Of a stretch of 64,000 nt of DNA, positions 1 through 10,471 are shown one piece after another (the stretch's first letter is position 1; every line of letters starts with the position of its first letter). The stretch spans positions 310,001 to 374,000 of the forward strand of contig JANWWL010000004.1 of the NCBI GenBank assembly GCA_025056155.1, in the 5' to 3' direction. Origin of the DNA: Sphingomonadaceae bacterium (GTDB lineage: Bacteria > Pseudomonadota > Alphaproteobacteria > Sphingomonadales > Sphingomonadaceae). The translations under genes were made by a program, and so were the position numbers. Under the pieces are notes generated by a model. The model did not search any database and was not told the DNA's origin. It saw only the letters and a program-made list of their open reading frames with translations.

Positions 1-738
<738 letters not shown>

Positions 739-1722
739 CTAGCCCCACAAGGCCGGCATGGGCGGGTGGACGCAGCCTGCCGTGAAGACAAGGGGCGGCA
801 CGCGATCCCGGGCCAGCCATCGCGGTCCGTCGAGGTCGGCAAGGTCGGCCCCGGCCGCGGCGAGCACCGCCGGTGCGAGCCCCAGCGACGTGGCGAGCAT
901 GCAGCCCACCATCACGAACAGCCCGCGCCGGCGCGCCTCGTGAACGAGCGCCCCTGCGGCGGTGAGGCCGCCCGCCTTGTCGAGCTTGACGTTGATGCCA
1001 GCGTAAAGGCCAGCCACGCGGTCGACGTCGGCCAAGGTCTGGCAGCTCTCGTCGGCCACGATGGGGAGGGGCGAGCGGACCGAGGCCAGCGCGTCGTCGG
1101 CACCGGCGGGCAAGGGCTGTTCGAGAAGCTCGACCCCCAGCGCATGGAGGCCATGCGCCAGCTTCTCGACGTCGAGCCCGGCCCAGGACTGGTTGGCATC
1201 GGCGATGAGCCGCGCGTGGGGGGCGGCCCGGCGCACGGCCTGCACCCGTTCCAGGTCGCCTTGGCCGCCCAGCTTCAGCTTGAGGACGGGCCAGCCCGCC
1301 GCCGCGCGCGCGGCGCGCTCCATCGAGCCGGGATCGGCGAGCGGTAGGGTGATGGCGGTCGGCACGGGCGGCGGCGCCGGCGCGCCCAGGACCTGCCATG
1401 CACGCCGGCCGGTCGCCTTGGCCTCGAGGTCGAGCAGCGCGGCGTCGAGCGCGTTGCGGGCGGCGCCGGGGGGCAGGTGGTGGGCAAGATCCCGGCGCTT
1501 GAGGCCTGCGGCCACGGCGGGGGCCAACGCCTCGAGGGCGGCGCGGGCGGCCTCGGCGGTGTCGCCCCGATAGTCGACCGGCGTGCCCTCGCCGCAGCCC
1601 ACGAGCGCGCCGTCGCGCACTTCGGCCACCACGACGTCGACGTGGCGTTTGACGCCGCGGGCGATGACGAACGGGGTGCGGGTGGCGAAGCGTTCGACGC
1701 GGGCCACGAGCTCGAGGGCCAT
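739..1722 (-). CDS. Dipeptide epimerase / N-acyl amino acid racemase (DgcA-like), enolase superfamily
   Basis: This 327-residue protein belongs to the muconate-lactonizing subgroup of the enolase superfamily. It has an N-terminal capping domain, then a barrel with the KLKLG motif (first catalytic lysine pair), IADANQSW (metal Asp), ELLEQPL (metal Glu), IVADES (metal Asp) and NVKLDKAGG (second catalytic lysine). Such enzymes epimerize L-Ala-D/L-Glu during peptidoglycan recycling; close alphaproteobacterial relatives (DgcA) racemize N-acetyl-D-glutamate, and sequence alone does not separate the two. No peptidoglycan gene or dgcN partner is adjacent, so the substrate remains open. The ATG follows a CAGGGG ribosome site. 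Confidence 0.88.
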   Translation of the reverse strand: MALELVARVERFATRTPFVIARGVKRHVDVVVAEVRDGALVGCGEGTPVDYRGDTAEAARAALEALAPAVAAGLKRRDLAHHLPPGAARNALDAALLDLEAKATGRRAWQVLGAPAPPPVPTAITLPLADPGSMERAARAAAGWPVLKLKLGGQGDLERVQAVRRAAPHARLIADANQSWAGLDVEKLAHGLHALGVELLEQPLPAGADDALASVRSPLPIVADESCQTLADVDRVAGLYAGINVKLDKAGGLTAAGALVHEARRRGLFVMVGCMLATSLGLAPAVLAAAGADLADLDGPRWLARDRVPPLVFTAGCVHPPMPALWG

Positions 1723-1811
1723 CGGCCCCTGGGCCTAGCCCCACCGTCTCCGGGCCGCTAGGGTCGCCACGGATCCCGGCCGCGGTCGGGGCGTGCGCTC
1801 AAGAGGTCGGT

Positions 1812-2111
1812 GTGCGGGAGGAGCAGATCGAGCTCGATCCGGTCGTCGTGGTGGCGCGGATTACGACGCTCGAAATGTTGGTGCGCCAGCTCATGGTAGT
1901 GCAATTGCGGCTGTTGGCGGAGCGCGGCCACATCGAGCTCACGCCGGCCTATGTGCAGTCGCTGGCCAACGCCTATACCGAGAAGGTGGATCAGTCGACC
2001 ATCATCGATTCCAACTCCGCCGATGTGAACTACGCGTTCAAGGCCAATGTCTTGCACCAGTTGGAGCGGTTTTTCGACGAGATTGCGGCCCACATCAAGG
2101 CTTATCCCTGA
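1812..2111 (+). CDS. Small hypothetical protein, GTG start
   Basis: This is a 99-residue acidic protein that I do not recognise. It has no signal peptide, membrane segment or cysteine. Alternating hydrophobic and charged residues (ARITTLEMLVRQLMVVQLRL, later LHQLERFFDEIAAHIKAY) suggest a helical, possibly coiled-coil fold. The frame is open with ordinary amino acid composition, which a chance reading frame in DNA of this GC content rarely shows, so I regard it as real. The GTG at 1812 is the best start I can see; no ATG lies upstream in frame. It is divergent from the epimerase gene and ends 44 bp before tRNA-Cys. Function unknown. Confidence 0.65.
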   Translation: MREEQIELDPVVVVARITTLEMLVRQLMVVQLRLLAERGHIELTPAYVQSLANAYTEKVDQSTIIDSNSADVNYAFKANVLHQLERFFDEIAAHIKAYP

Positions 2112-2155
2112 CCCTTGCGCCCGAGCGGCCCGCCCGCTAGCGCACCCCTAGCCCC

Positions 2156-2226
2156 GGCCCGATGGCGGAGTGGTGACGCAGCGGACTGCAAATCCGTACA
2201 CGCCGGTTCGATTCCGGCTCGGGCCT
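2156..2226 (+). tRNA. tRNA-Cys (GCA)
   Basis: A full cloverleaf can be drawn. The acceptor GGCCCGA pairs with TCGGGCC, the anticodon stem is GGACT/ATCCG with anticodon GCA at 2188-2190, and the T arm contains GGTTCGATTCC. The discriminator base is T, as expected for cysteine. CCA is not encoded and must be added after transcription. Confidence 0.96.
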
Positions 2227-2244
2227 CGGGGGCGGGGAACGGGC

Positions 2245-2303
2245 GAGCCTTCCTCTCGGCGCTGGCCGGCGGGTGAACGGGTGCCGGGCCCGTAGGAAGG
2301 CTC
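2245..2303. terminator. Perfect 10 bp inverted repeat between tRNA-Cys and the convergent transporter gene
   Basis: GAGCCTTCCT at 2245-2254 is repeated as its exact complement AGGAAGGCTC at 2294-2303, with a 39 bp loop that can itself pair (ACGGG/CCCGT). It lies just downstream of tRNA-Cys and of the stop codon of the oppositely oriented sbtA gene. It could end transcription from both sides, but there is no T tract, so an intrinsic terminator is only inferred. Confidence 0.4.
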
Positions 2304-2312
2304 ACGCCGCCG

Positions 2313-3293
2313 TCAGGAAAGCCGGTGGGCCAGCCCCGCGTACAGCGGAATGCCCACGAGGATGTTGAAGGGGAAGGTGATCGCCAGCGACATGGCGAGA
2401 TAAAGCCCGGCGTCCGCCCGGGGCAAGGCGAGTTGCATGGCCGCCGGCACCGCGATGTAGGAAGCCGATGCGCACAGGATGACGAACGCCGCCGCCGTGT
2501 CGGGCTCGAGCCCCAGGAGGCGTGCCGCCGCAAGACCGATGGCGGCGTTGAGCAGGGGAAGCGCGATGGCCAGCGCGGCGTGGACCGGGCGGAGGTTGCG
2601 GGCTTCGCGCAAGCGCCGGGCCGCCAGCAGGCCCATGGACAGGAGGAACAGGCACAGCGCGCCGCGGAACAGGTCGCTGAACAGGGGGGTCACCTGGCGC
2701 AGGCCCTCTTCGGGGGCCAGCAAGCCCACGGCGAAGCTGCCCACCAGCAGCACGACCGGACCGTTCAGCAGCACCTCGCGCCAGACCGAATGGTCGCCAA
2801 ATCCCTCCACGTTGCGCGCGCGGCCGAGGTTGCCGAGCGTCCCTCGCGCGAGCAACAGGCCCGAAACGATGGCGGGGGTTTCCATCAGGGCCAGCACCGC
2901 CACCATCCACCCGGCCGGGCCCGAGCCGTCGGCCTCGAGCGCGGCGACCCCGGTGACGAAGGTGACGACGGACACCGAGCCGTAATGGGCCGCGATCGCG
3001 CCGGCATCCACCGGGTCGAGCTTTCCCAGCCGGCGGAGCAGCGGATAGCCCAGGAAGGGCAGGCCGAAGCTGAGCCCCAGTCCCGCGAGGGCCGTGGACA
3101 GCATGCGGGGATCGAACCCGACGTGGGCCACCTCCATGCCGCCCCGCAGGCCGATCGAGGCCATCAGATAAAGCGACAGGCCCTTGGCGACCGGTTCCGG
3201 CACCTCGAGGTCGGAGCGGAGGAAGGCCGCCACCGCCCCCAAGAGGAAGAAGAGGATGACCGGGGAGAGGAGAGTCGAGGCGGCGTGGCCCAT
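2313..3293 (-). CDS. sbtA: SbtA-type sodium-dependent bicarbonate transporter
   Basis: This 326-residue integral membrane protein has about ten hydrophobic helices in two similar halves. It matches the SbtA family throughout: LLSPVILFFLLGAVAAFLRSDL at the N-terminus, KGLSLYLMASIGLRGG, AAHYGSVSVVTFVTGV, and in the second half ALPLLNAAIGLAAARLLG and ASASYIAVPAAMQLALP. Known members import bicarbonate with sodium; many proteobacterial homologs are untested. No sbtB (PII-like) partner and no carboxysome or RuBisCO genes are in the window, so its role here may be to supply bicarbonate for anaplerotic carboxylation. The start at 3293 gives the usual family N-terminus; no strong ribosome site is visible. 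Confidence 0.88.
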   Translation of the reverse strand: MGHAASTLLSPVILFFLLGAVAAFLRSDLEVPEPVAKGLSLYLMASIGLRGGMEVAHVGFDPRMLSTALAGLGLSFGLPFLGYPLLRRLGKLDPVDAGAIAAHYGSVSVVTFVTGVAALEADGSGPAGWMVAVLALMETPAIVSGLLLARGTLGNLGRARNVEGFGDHSVWREVLLNGPVVLLVGSFAVGLLAPEEGLRQVTPLFSDLFRGALCLFLLSMGLLAARRLREARNLRPVHAALAIALPLLNAAIGLAAARLLGLEPDTAAAFVILCASASYIAVPAAMQLALPRADAGLYLAMSLAITFPFNILVGIPLYAGLAHRLS

Positions 3294-3785
3294 GGGCCGC
3301 GGCGCTTAGGTAGGCGCCGGGACCTTGCCAAGCCCGCCCCGGGGCGAGGGGCGCCATGGCCGCGGCAGGCGCCAGGGCGCGGCGGCATTGGCGCAGCGCC
3401 CACCCCGAACGAAGCCCATGCTGGGCACGGCCCTGGTGCGCGCGTCGAGCACGCACCAAAAACGGCCCCGGCCCCGCGGCAAAGGGGGCGCGCGACGACA
3501 CCGCACCATGCCGCTTCTCGAGGGCGGGGCCGCCAGACCGTCGTGGATCGACCCCTGGGCGACCGGATGGGCGGACGTGGCGATCCCCGCCCTGGGTGCG
3601 TCGGACGGGACGGCCCGAAGCCCCGCCGCCTACCGCACGGTCGCCCAGGGCTTGCGCAGAGGGCTTGCGCAGGACGACGTTCGCTCTGCGTCGGGGCGCC
3701 GACGGGCGCGTCAGGGGGTGTCGGGCGGTGACGGCGCGGAGGCCTGAGCCGGCGAACGCCGTGACCGGATGGGGGAGGGGGTTCG
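3294..3785. other. 492 bp gap without a convincing gene
   Basis: I see no reading frame here with plausible protein composition; those that stay open are rich in Arg, Pro and Ala and look like shadows of GC-rich DNA. The gap must hold the sbtA promoter and the end of whatever lies beyond the J-domain gene, but no clear promoter or terminator is visible. A 13 bp tandem repeat at 3648-3673 is the only distinct structure. Confidence 0.5.
3648..3673. repeat. 13 bp tandem repeat, two copies
   Basis: GGGCTTGCGCAGA at 3648-3660 is followed directly by GGGCTTGCGCAGG at 3661-3673. The copies differ only in the last base. No function is apparent. Confidence 0.7.
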
Positions 3786-4325
3786 TCAGCGATCTTCCGC
3801 CGCGGCGGTGGCACGGCGCCGCGCTTCGGCCGCCATCAGCAGGTCGTACGCCGCCTGGACGGTGCGGAAGCGTTCGGCCGCCCCGGCATCCCCCGGGTTG
3901 AGGTCGGGATGGTGGGCCTTGGCATGGCGCCGGAAGGCGGCCTTCACGGCGTCCTCGTCCGCATCCTCGGGCAGGTCGAGCACCTTGAGCGCGGCGCGCT
4001 CGGCGGGCCCGCGGTCGCCGGCCGCCCAGCGCCAGTGGGCGGCCTGGCGATACCCGCGGGCGGTGCGCGCTTCCTCGGCCGCCGGGTCGGGGCCGTCGGT
4101 GCGGCGGGCGGCGAAATAGTCCCAGGCGCGGTTGTATTCCGCCGCATGTTCCCGGCAGAACCACCAGCGTTCGGGGCGGTCCGGAGCCTTCGGGGCCGGG
4201 CAGGTGGCGGGCCGGTCGCACCCTTCGCGGTCGCACGTGCGCACGGGGCGGGCGTTGCGGCCGATCCCGTCATAGGGCCGCCAGCGGGGAAACCCCCAGT
4301 CGTCGCTGCGCCGTTGCCGCGCCAT
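3786..4325 (-). CDS. J-domain protein with C-terminal J domain and N-terminal Cys motif
   Basis: This 179-residue cytosolic protein carries a J domain at its C-terminus (about residues 110-172), with the diagnostic HPD tripeptide at 139-141 that stimulates DnaK ATPase. The N-terminal part has C31, C36, C42, C57 and H60 in a CDREGC...WFCREH arrangement that may bind zinc. It lacks the Gly/Phe and zinc-finger regions of true DnaJ, so it is a specialised co-chaperone and its client is unknown. It lies just downstream of pckA (9 bp after its stop) in the same direction, so the two may be cotranscribed. Confidence 0.88.
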   Translation of the reverse strand: MARQRRSDDWGFPRWRPYDGIGRNARPVRTCDREGCDRPATCPAPKAPDRPERWWFCREHAAEYNRAWDYFAARRTDGPDPAAEEARTARGYRQAAHWRWAAGDRGPAERAALKVLDLPEDADEDAVKAAFRRHAKAHHPDLNPGDAGAAERFRTVQAAYDLLMAAEARRRATAAAEDR

Positions 4326-4334
4326 GGGGGCCCG

Positions 4335-5918
<1,584 letters not shown>

Positions 5919-6054
5919 GGGCGGGGCCTTTCGCGCATGAGGGGGTCGGCAGCCCCCGGGGCAGGCCACGAGGTCCTAACGGGTCGGGCCCTGCGCGCGC
6001 AAGCGGGCCCGCCGCCCGCTTTTCTTCCCGCGCCCCCGGTGCGAAGGGAGGGGC

Positions 6055-6762
6055 GTGAACGACGCGCCCATCATCGCGCTGGTCGACGACGACCGCCACA
6101 TCCTCACGTCGGTCAGCCTCGCCCTTCAGGCCGAAGGGTTCATGACCCGCGTCTATGCCGACGGCGAGGCGGCGTTGCGTGCGCTGCTCGACAACCCGCC
6201 CGATCTCGCCGTGCTCGACATCAAGATGCCGCGACTCGACGGCATCGAGCTCTTGAAGCGCCTGCGCGAGAAGAGCGACCTGCCGGTGATCTTCCTCACC
6301 TCGAAGGACACCGAGATCGACGAGGCCCTCGGTCTGGCGATGGGGGCCGACGACTACATCGGCAAGCCGTTCTCGCAGCGCCTACTGATCGAGCGGATCC
6401 GGGCCGTGCTGCGCCGGTCGGCCCAGCGGCGGGCCCCGCCACCCGACGATGGGCCCGCTCCCCTGGTACGGGGGCGCCTGACGATGGACCCCGCCCGCCA
6501 CCGCGTCACGTGGGACGGGCGCGACGTGCCGCTGACGGTGACCGAATTCCTGATCCTGGACGCCCTGGCGCAGCGCCCGGGGTACGTGAAGTCGCGCGAT
6601 GCGCTGATCGCCGTCGCCTATGCCGACGACGCCTACGTCGACGACCGCACGATCGACAGCCACATCAAGCGCCTGCGCAAGAAGTTCCGGGCCGTGGACC
6701 CGGGCTTCCGGGCGATCGAGACGCTCTATGGCGTGGGCTACCGCTTCGATCCCGAGGCGTGA
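6055..6762 (+). CDS. chvI: Response regulator ChvI, OmpR/PhoB family
   Basis: This 235-residue DNA-binding response regulator has a receiver domain (residues 4-118) with the acidic pocket VDDD at 10-13, phosphoacceptor D55 in VLDIKMP, the Thr/Ser switch in FLTSK and the KPF lysine. A winged-helix OmpR-type domain follows (about 135-233), ending in the recognition helix region [16 protein letters not shown] and GVGYRF. Synteny with pckA, chvG and hprK identifies it as ChvI, the envelope and acid stress regulator. It starts with GTG after GGGAGGGG. chvG begins 40 bp downstream in the same direction. Confidence 0.95.
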   Translation: MNDAPIIALVDDDRHILTSVSLALQAEGFMTRVYADGEAALRALLDNPPDLAVLDIKMPRLDGIELLKRLREKSDLPVIFLTSKDTEIDEALGLAMGADDYIGKPFSQRLLIERIRAVLRRSAQRRAPPPDDGPAPLVRGRLTMDPARHRVTWDGRDVPLTVTEFLILDALAQRPGYVKSRDALIAVAYADDAYVDDRTIDSHIKRLRKKFRAVDPGFRAIETLYGVGYRFDPEA

Positions 6763-6802
6763 CCCCGCCCGCCCGACCGCGGCCCTCTTGGAGAGGTGAC
6801 GC

Positions 6803-8413
6803 GTGGCGGCCTTCCCACCCTGGCGCCGGCGGGGCCTGCCGTCGCTGGCGCTGCGCATCCTGCTTGTGAACCTGCTGGCCCTCTTGGGGCTGTTCGGTGC
6901 GGTGCTCTACATCGACAGTTTTCGGGCCCGGCTCGTGGCCGTGCGCGAGGCCGAGCTCGTGACCCAGGGCCGGCTGCTCGCGGGTCTCTTGGCCGGCCGG
7001 GGCGAGGCCGAAGCGCGCGCCTTGGTCGAAGAGCTGTCGGTGCCCCAGGGCCACCGGATCCGCCTGTTCGACTCGCACGGCCGGCTGCTGGCCGACAACT
7101 GGCGCAACCCGGCCGTGGCGCGGTTCACGCTCGAGGACCCCACGACCGAGGGCTTCCGCCGCTGGAGCGCGCGCCTCATCGACCGGGTGGTCGACACGCT
7201 GAGCCGCACCGCCGAATTGCCTCCCTGGGTCGAGACGGAGGGGCGGGGGCGTGCCGACCGCTGGCCCTTCGTCGATCCGGCCACGCTGGCGGCCGGGGCC
7301 ACGGCCCGCGCCACCCGCACCGAGGACCGGGCCATCGTGGTCGAGGCGGCCGTCCCCCTGCCGCGCGACGCGGCGGGCGGCGGTGGGGTCCTGGTGCTGA
7401 CGGCCGCGACCGGCGACCTCGTCGAGACGGTCCGCCAGGAGCGGGCCGAGGCCTTTCGCCTGTTGCTCGTGTTGGTGCTGGCGGGCCTGGCCTTGAGCCT
7501 CTATCTTGCGCGCACCATCGTCCGGCCGCTGGGGGAACTGGCGCTGGCGGCTCAGCGCGTGCGTCGGGGGCGCGCGCGCGAGGTGAGCATTCCGCGCTGG
7601 CCCGAACGCCAGGACGAGATCGGGCGGCTGGCCCGCGCGCTGGCCGACATGACCGACGCCTTGCGCCGGCGCATCGACGAGACGGAGGCCTTCGCGGCCG
7701 AAGTCTCGCACGAATTGCGCAACCCGCTGGCCAGCCTGCGCAGCGCGGTGGAGGCGCTCGATACGGTGCGCGATCCCGCCGACCGCGCGCGCCTGTTCCA
7801 GCTGATCCGCGACGACGTGGGGCGCATCGACCGCCTGATCCAGGACATTTCGGCCGCTTCCCGGATCGAGGCGGAACTGACCCGGGCCCGGCCCGAGCCC
7901 CTGGACCTGGGGCCCTTGGTGCAGCACGTCGTGGCGACCCTTGCGGCCACCGCGCCCTGGCAGACCCAGGTTAGGCTCGAGGCCGAGACTCCGCCGCCGG
8001 GTGAAGCGGTTGTCATGGCCGCGCGCGGCCGGCTCGAGCAGGTGATCGTCAACCTCGTCGAGAACGCCGCCAGCTTCTCGCCGCCCGGCGGTCGTGTCCT
8101 CGTCGGGGTGCGACGCGAGGGCGCCGACGTCGTCATGGAGGTGATCGACGATGGCCCGGGGATCCCTTCGGAGCTGCGCAAAGCCGTCTTCACCCGCTTC
8201 TGGTCCGACCGGCCCGAAGGCTTCGGCCGGCACAGCGGCCTCGGGCTGTCGATCGTGAAGGCCATCGTCGAAGCCTTCGACGGGACGGTGACGGTGGTCG
8301 ATCGGACCGACGGTCGGCCCGGGGCCTGTCTGCGCGTGCATCTTCCCGCCGCCGCACCGCCGCCGCCACGGGGGGGAGGGGCCTTGGCGTCTCCCGAGGC
8401 GTGTGCGCCATGA
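6803..8413 (+). CDS. chvG: Sensor histidine kinase ChvG (ExoS)
   Basis: ChvG is the membrane kinase partner of ChvI. The 536 residues show an N-terminal membrane helix (about 14-36), a periplasmic stimulus-sensing region of about 180 residues, a second helix (about 219-236), a HAMP linker, the H-box AEVSHELRNPLASLR with phosphoacceptor H303, and an ATPase domain with NLVENAASFS (N box), DDGPGIP (G1), FTRFW (F box) and GLGLSIVKAI (G2). In related species the periplasmic repressor ExoR controls ChvG; exoR is not in this window. The GTG start follows GAGAGG. The stop overlaps the hprK start in ATGA. Confidence 0.95.
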   Translation: MAAFPPWRRRGLPSLALRILLVNLLALLGLFGAVLYIDSFRARLVAVREAELVTQGRLLAGLLAGRGEAEARALVEELSVPQGHRIRLFDSHGRLLADNWRNPAVARFTLEDPTTEGFRRWSARLIDRVVDTLSRTAELPPWVETEGRGRADRWPFVDPATLAAGATARATRTEDRAIVVEAAVPLPRDAAGGGGVLVLTAATGDLVETVRQERAEAFRLLLVLVLAGLALSLYLARTIVRPLGELALAAQRVRRGRAREVSIPRWPERQDEIGRLARALADMTDALRRRIDETEAFAAEVSHELRNPLASLRSAVEALDTVRDPADRARLFQLIRDDVGRIDRLIQDISAASRIEAELTRARPEPLDLGPLVQHVVATLAATAPWQTQVRLEAETPPPGEAVVMAARGRLEQVIVNLVENAASFSPPGGRVLVGVRREGADVVMEVIDDGPGIPSELRKAVFTRFWSDRPEGFGRHSGLGLSIVKAIVEAFDGTVTVVDRTDGRPGACLRVHLPAAAPPPPRGGGALASPEACAP

Positions 8414-8862
8414 CCAGGCCCCACCTGGTGCACGCCACGGCCGTGGCTTGTGGCGGCTGCGGCGTCCTGCTGGTGGGGCCGCCCGGTGCGGGCAAGTCGG
8501 ACCTGGCCTTGCGGCTTCTCGACCGGGGCGCGGAGCTCGTGGCCGACGATCAGGTGCAGCTCACCGTCCGCGAGGGCCGGTTGCTGGCGGCGCCTCCTGA
8601 GTGCCTGGCGGGTCTCATCGAGGTGCGGGGCGTGGGCATCCTGAAGCGTCGCCACGCCGCGCAGGTGCCGGTTTGGCTGGCCGTGGACCTGGCCATGCCG
8701 CCACCCCGGCTGCCGCCGCCACCGGGCGAATGGCCCCGCCACGCGTGGGCCGGCGTGGCCGTCCCCGTGCTCGCCCTCGCCCCCTTCGAACCGTCGGCCC
8801 CCCTCAAGGTCGAAGCGGCGCTTCGGTTGCTGCGGCATGGTGCGGCAGAGGCTTCGCCATGA
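8410..8862 (+). CDS. hprK: Short HPr kinase/phosphorylase
   Basis: This is the truncated alphaproteobacterial form of HprK (150 residues), which lacks the N-terminal domain of the Firmicute enzyme. It has the Walker A motif GPPGAGKSD at 23-31, ADDQVQL and the HprK signature LIEVRGVGIL. It would phosphorylate HPr on its regulatory serine, feeding back on the nitrogen-type PTS encoded just downstream. The ATG at 8410 overlaps the chvG stop, which supports this start over the GTG 9 bp upstream. It ends with an ATGA overlap into rapZ. Confidence 0.92.
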   Translation: MTRPHLVHATAVACGGCGVLLVGPPGAGKSDLALRLLDRGAELVADDQVQLTVREGRLLAAPPECLAGLIEVRGVGILKRRHAAQVPVWLAVDLAMPPPRLPPPPGEWPRHAWAGVAVPVLALAPFEPSAPLKVEAALRLLRHGAAEASP

Positions 8863-9788
8863 CCGCCCCTCCGGCCAAGGCCCGGCTGATGCTGGTGACG
8901 GGGCTGTCGGGTGCCGGGCGCACGACGGCCCTTCGCGCGCTGGAGGACGCCGGCTGGGAGGCGGTCGACAACCTGCCGCTTTCGTTGCTCGAGCCGCTGC
9001 TCGCGGCCCCCCTCGACCGGCCGGTGGCCGTGGGCATCGACACGCGCACCCGGGCCTTCGCTCCCGAAGCCCTGTTGGCCGGCCGGGCGGCCCTGGCGCG
9101 CGGCGGCCGCTCCGTGCACCTGCTGTTCCTCGACTGCGGGGATGCCGAGCTGGCCCGGCGCTTTTCGGAAACGCGCCGGCGCCATCCCCTGGCCCCCGAT
9201 CGGCCGGCGGTCGACGGGATCGCTCGCGAGCGGGTGCTGCTCGCCCCATTGCGCGCCGCGGCCGACCTGGTGATCGACACGACCGAGCTTTCCCCCGGCG
9301 AGCTGCGCCGCACGCTGGTCGAGCGGGTCGGGGCGGCCGGTGCGACGGCGCTCGTGCTTACCGTCGAGAGCTTCGCCTATGCGCGGGGCATCCCGCGCGA
9401 CGCCGACCTGGTGTTCGACCTGAGGTTCCTGCGCAACCCGCATTGGGTCGCCGGCTTGCGGGCCCGCGACGGGCGCGACGCGGACGTCGCCCGCTACGTC
9501 GCCCAGGATCCCCTCTACGCCCCGGCCCTGGAGCGGCTGCTTGCGTTCCTGTTGGGGGTTCTTCCGGGCTTCGTGCGCGAGGGAAGGCCCTATCTTACGC
9601 TGGCGTTCGGCTGTACGGGCGGCCGGCACCGATCGGTGGCGATGGCGGAAGCGGTGAGCGCCCGGCTGGCGGCGGCGGGCTGGCCCAACCGCCTGGTCCA
9701 CCGCGACTTGGGCCAGGAGGCGGATGATCCGGGGCCGCAAGTCCGGGACGGGGGGGCCGTCCCCGGGGTCGGAAGGGAAGGTGCATGA
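8859..9788 (+). CDS. rapZ: RapZ family nucleotide-binding protein
   Basis: RapZ in gammaproteobacteria is an RNA adaptor controlling glucosamine-6-phosphate synthesis; in alphaproteobacteria it sits in the PTS-Ntr cluster and its target is less clear. The 309 residues contain GLSGAGRTTALRALEDAG, VDNLPL, a Walker B-like LLFLDCGD and the C-terminal block LTLAFGCTGGRHRSVAMAEA with HRDL. The P-loop has Arg in place of the usual Lys. Start and stop both overlap neighbours by ATGA, so translation is probably coupled through hprK-rapZ-EIIA. The last 25 or so residues are disordered and Gly/Pro rich. Confidence 0.93.
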   Translation: MTAPPAKARLMLVTGLSGAGRTTALRALEDAGWEAVDNLPLSLLEPLLAAPLDRPVAVGIDTRTRAFAPEALLAGRAALARGGRSVHLLFLDCGDAELARRFSETRRRHPLAPDRPAVDGIARERVLLAPLRAAADLVIDTTELSPGELRRTLVERVGAAGATALVLTVESFAYARGIPRDADLVFDLRFLRNPHWVAGLRARDGRDADVARYVAQDPLYAPALERLLAFLLGVLPGFVREGRPYLTLAFGCTGGRHRSVAMAEAVSARLAAAGWPNRLVHRDLGQEADDPGPQVRDGGAVPGVGREGA

Positions 9789-10189
9789 TCGGTCTGGTAC
9801 TGGTGACCCACGGTCGGCTGGGCCACGAGTTCGTCGCGGCCCTCGAACATATCGTGGGGCCGCAGGCGCAATGTGCGGCGGTCGCGATCGATGCGCACGA
9901 CGACATGGAAGCCAAGCGCGAGGAGATCCGGCGCACGGCCGAAGCGGCCGACACGGGGGATGGCGTGATCCTCCTCACCGACACCTTCGGTGGCACGCCC
10001 TCCAACCTCGCCATCTCGCTCATGGGCCGAGAGCGGCTCGAGGTGATCGCGGGCGTCAACCTGCCCATGCTCATCAAGCTCGCCTCGGTGCGCCGGGTGC
10101 GCCCGCTGCGCGAGGCGGTGGACCTCGCGCAGGAGGCCGGGCGGAAGTACATTTCGGTTGCAAGCCGCATCCTGGGCGAGGCGGCCTGA
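9785..10189 (+). CDS. PTS system EIIA component, mannose family (ManX-like)
   Basis: This 134-residue cytoplasmic phosphocarrier is of the EIIA-Man fold. H9 in LVTHGRLG is the phosphorylation site, and DTFGGTPSNLA is the family signature. No EIIB or EIIC permease is nearby, so it acts as a regulator rather than in sugar uptake, as in other alphaproteobacteria, where the chain is PtsP to HPr to EIIA. PtsP (EI-Ntr) is not in this window. It overlaps rapZ by ATGA, and the HPr gene starts 3 bp after its stop. Confidence 0.93.
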   Translation: MIGLVLVTHGRLGHEFVAALEHIVGPQAQCAAVAIDAHDDMEAKREEIRRTAEAADTGDGVILLTDTFGGTPSNLAISLMGRERLEVIAGVNLPMLIKLASVRRVRPLREAVDLAQEAGRKYISVASRILGEAA

Positions 10190-10192
10190 GCC

Positions 10193-10468
10193 ATGCCGTC
10201 GGCCGGGCCGGTGGTGGTGCGGATCGGCAACCGGCGGGGACTCCACGCCCGCGCCAGCGCCCGCTTCGTGACGGTGGCGAGCCAGTTCGCCGCCACCGTC
10301 ACGGTGGCGCACGGCGGCCATCGGGTGCTGGGCACCTCGATCATGGGCCTGATGATGCTGGGGGCCGCGATGGGCGAGGAAATCACCTTGGCGGCCGAAG
10401 GGGAGGACGCCAGCGCCGCCCTCGCCGCCCTCGTCGCGCTCGTCGAGAGCGGCTTCGGCGAGGACTGA
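10193..10468 (+). CDS. ptsH: Phosphocarrier protein HPr (NPr-like)
   Basis: HPr passes phosphate from EI to the EIIA proteins. The 91 residues contain the active-site H18 in RRGLHARAS and the regulatory serine in TSIMGLMML that HprK would phosphorylate; hprK is three genes upstream. It is the last gene of the chvI-to-ptsH run. In many alphaproteobacteria ahcY follows this cluster; here the next gene is the convergent bfr, whose stop lies 3 bp beyond. Confidence 0.94.
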   Translation: MPSAGPVVVRIGNRRGLHARASARFVTVASQFAATVTVAHGGHRVLGTSIMGLMMLGAAMGEEITLAAEGEDASAALAALVALVESGFGED

Positions 10469-10471
10469 GCC

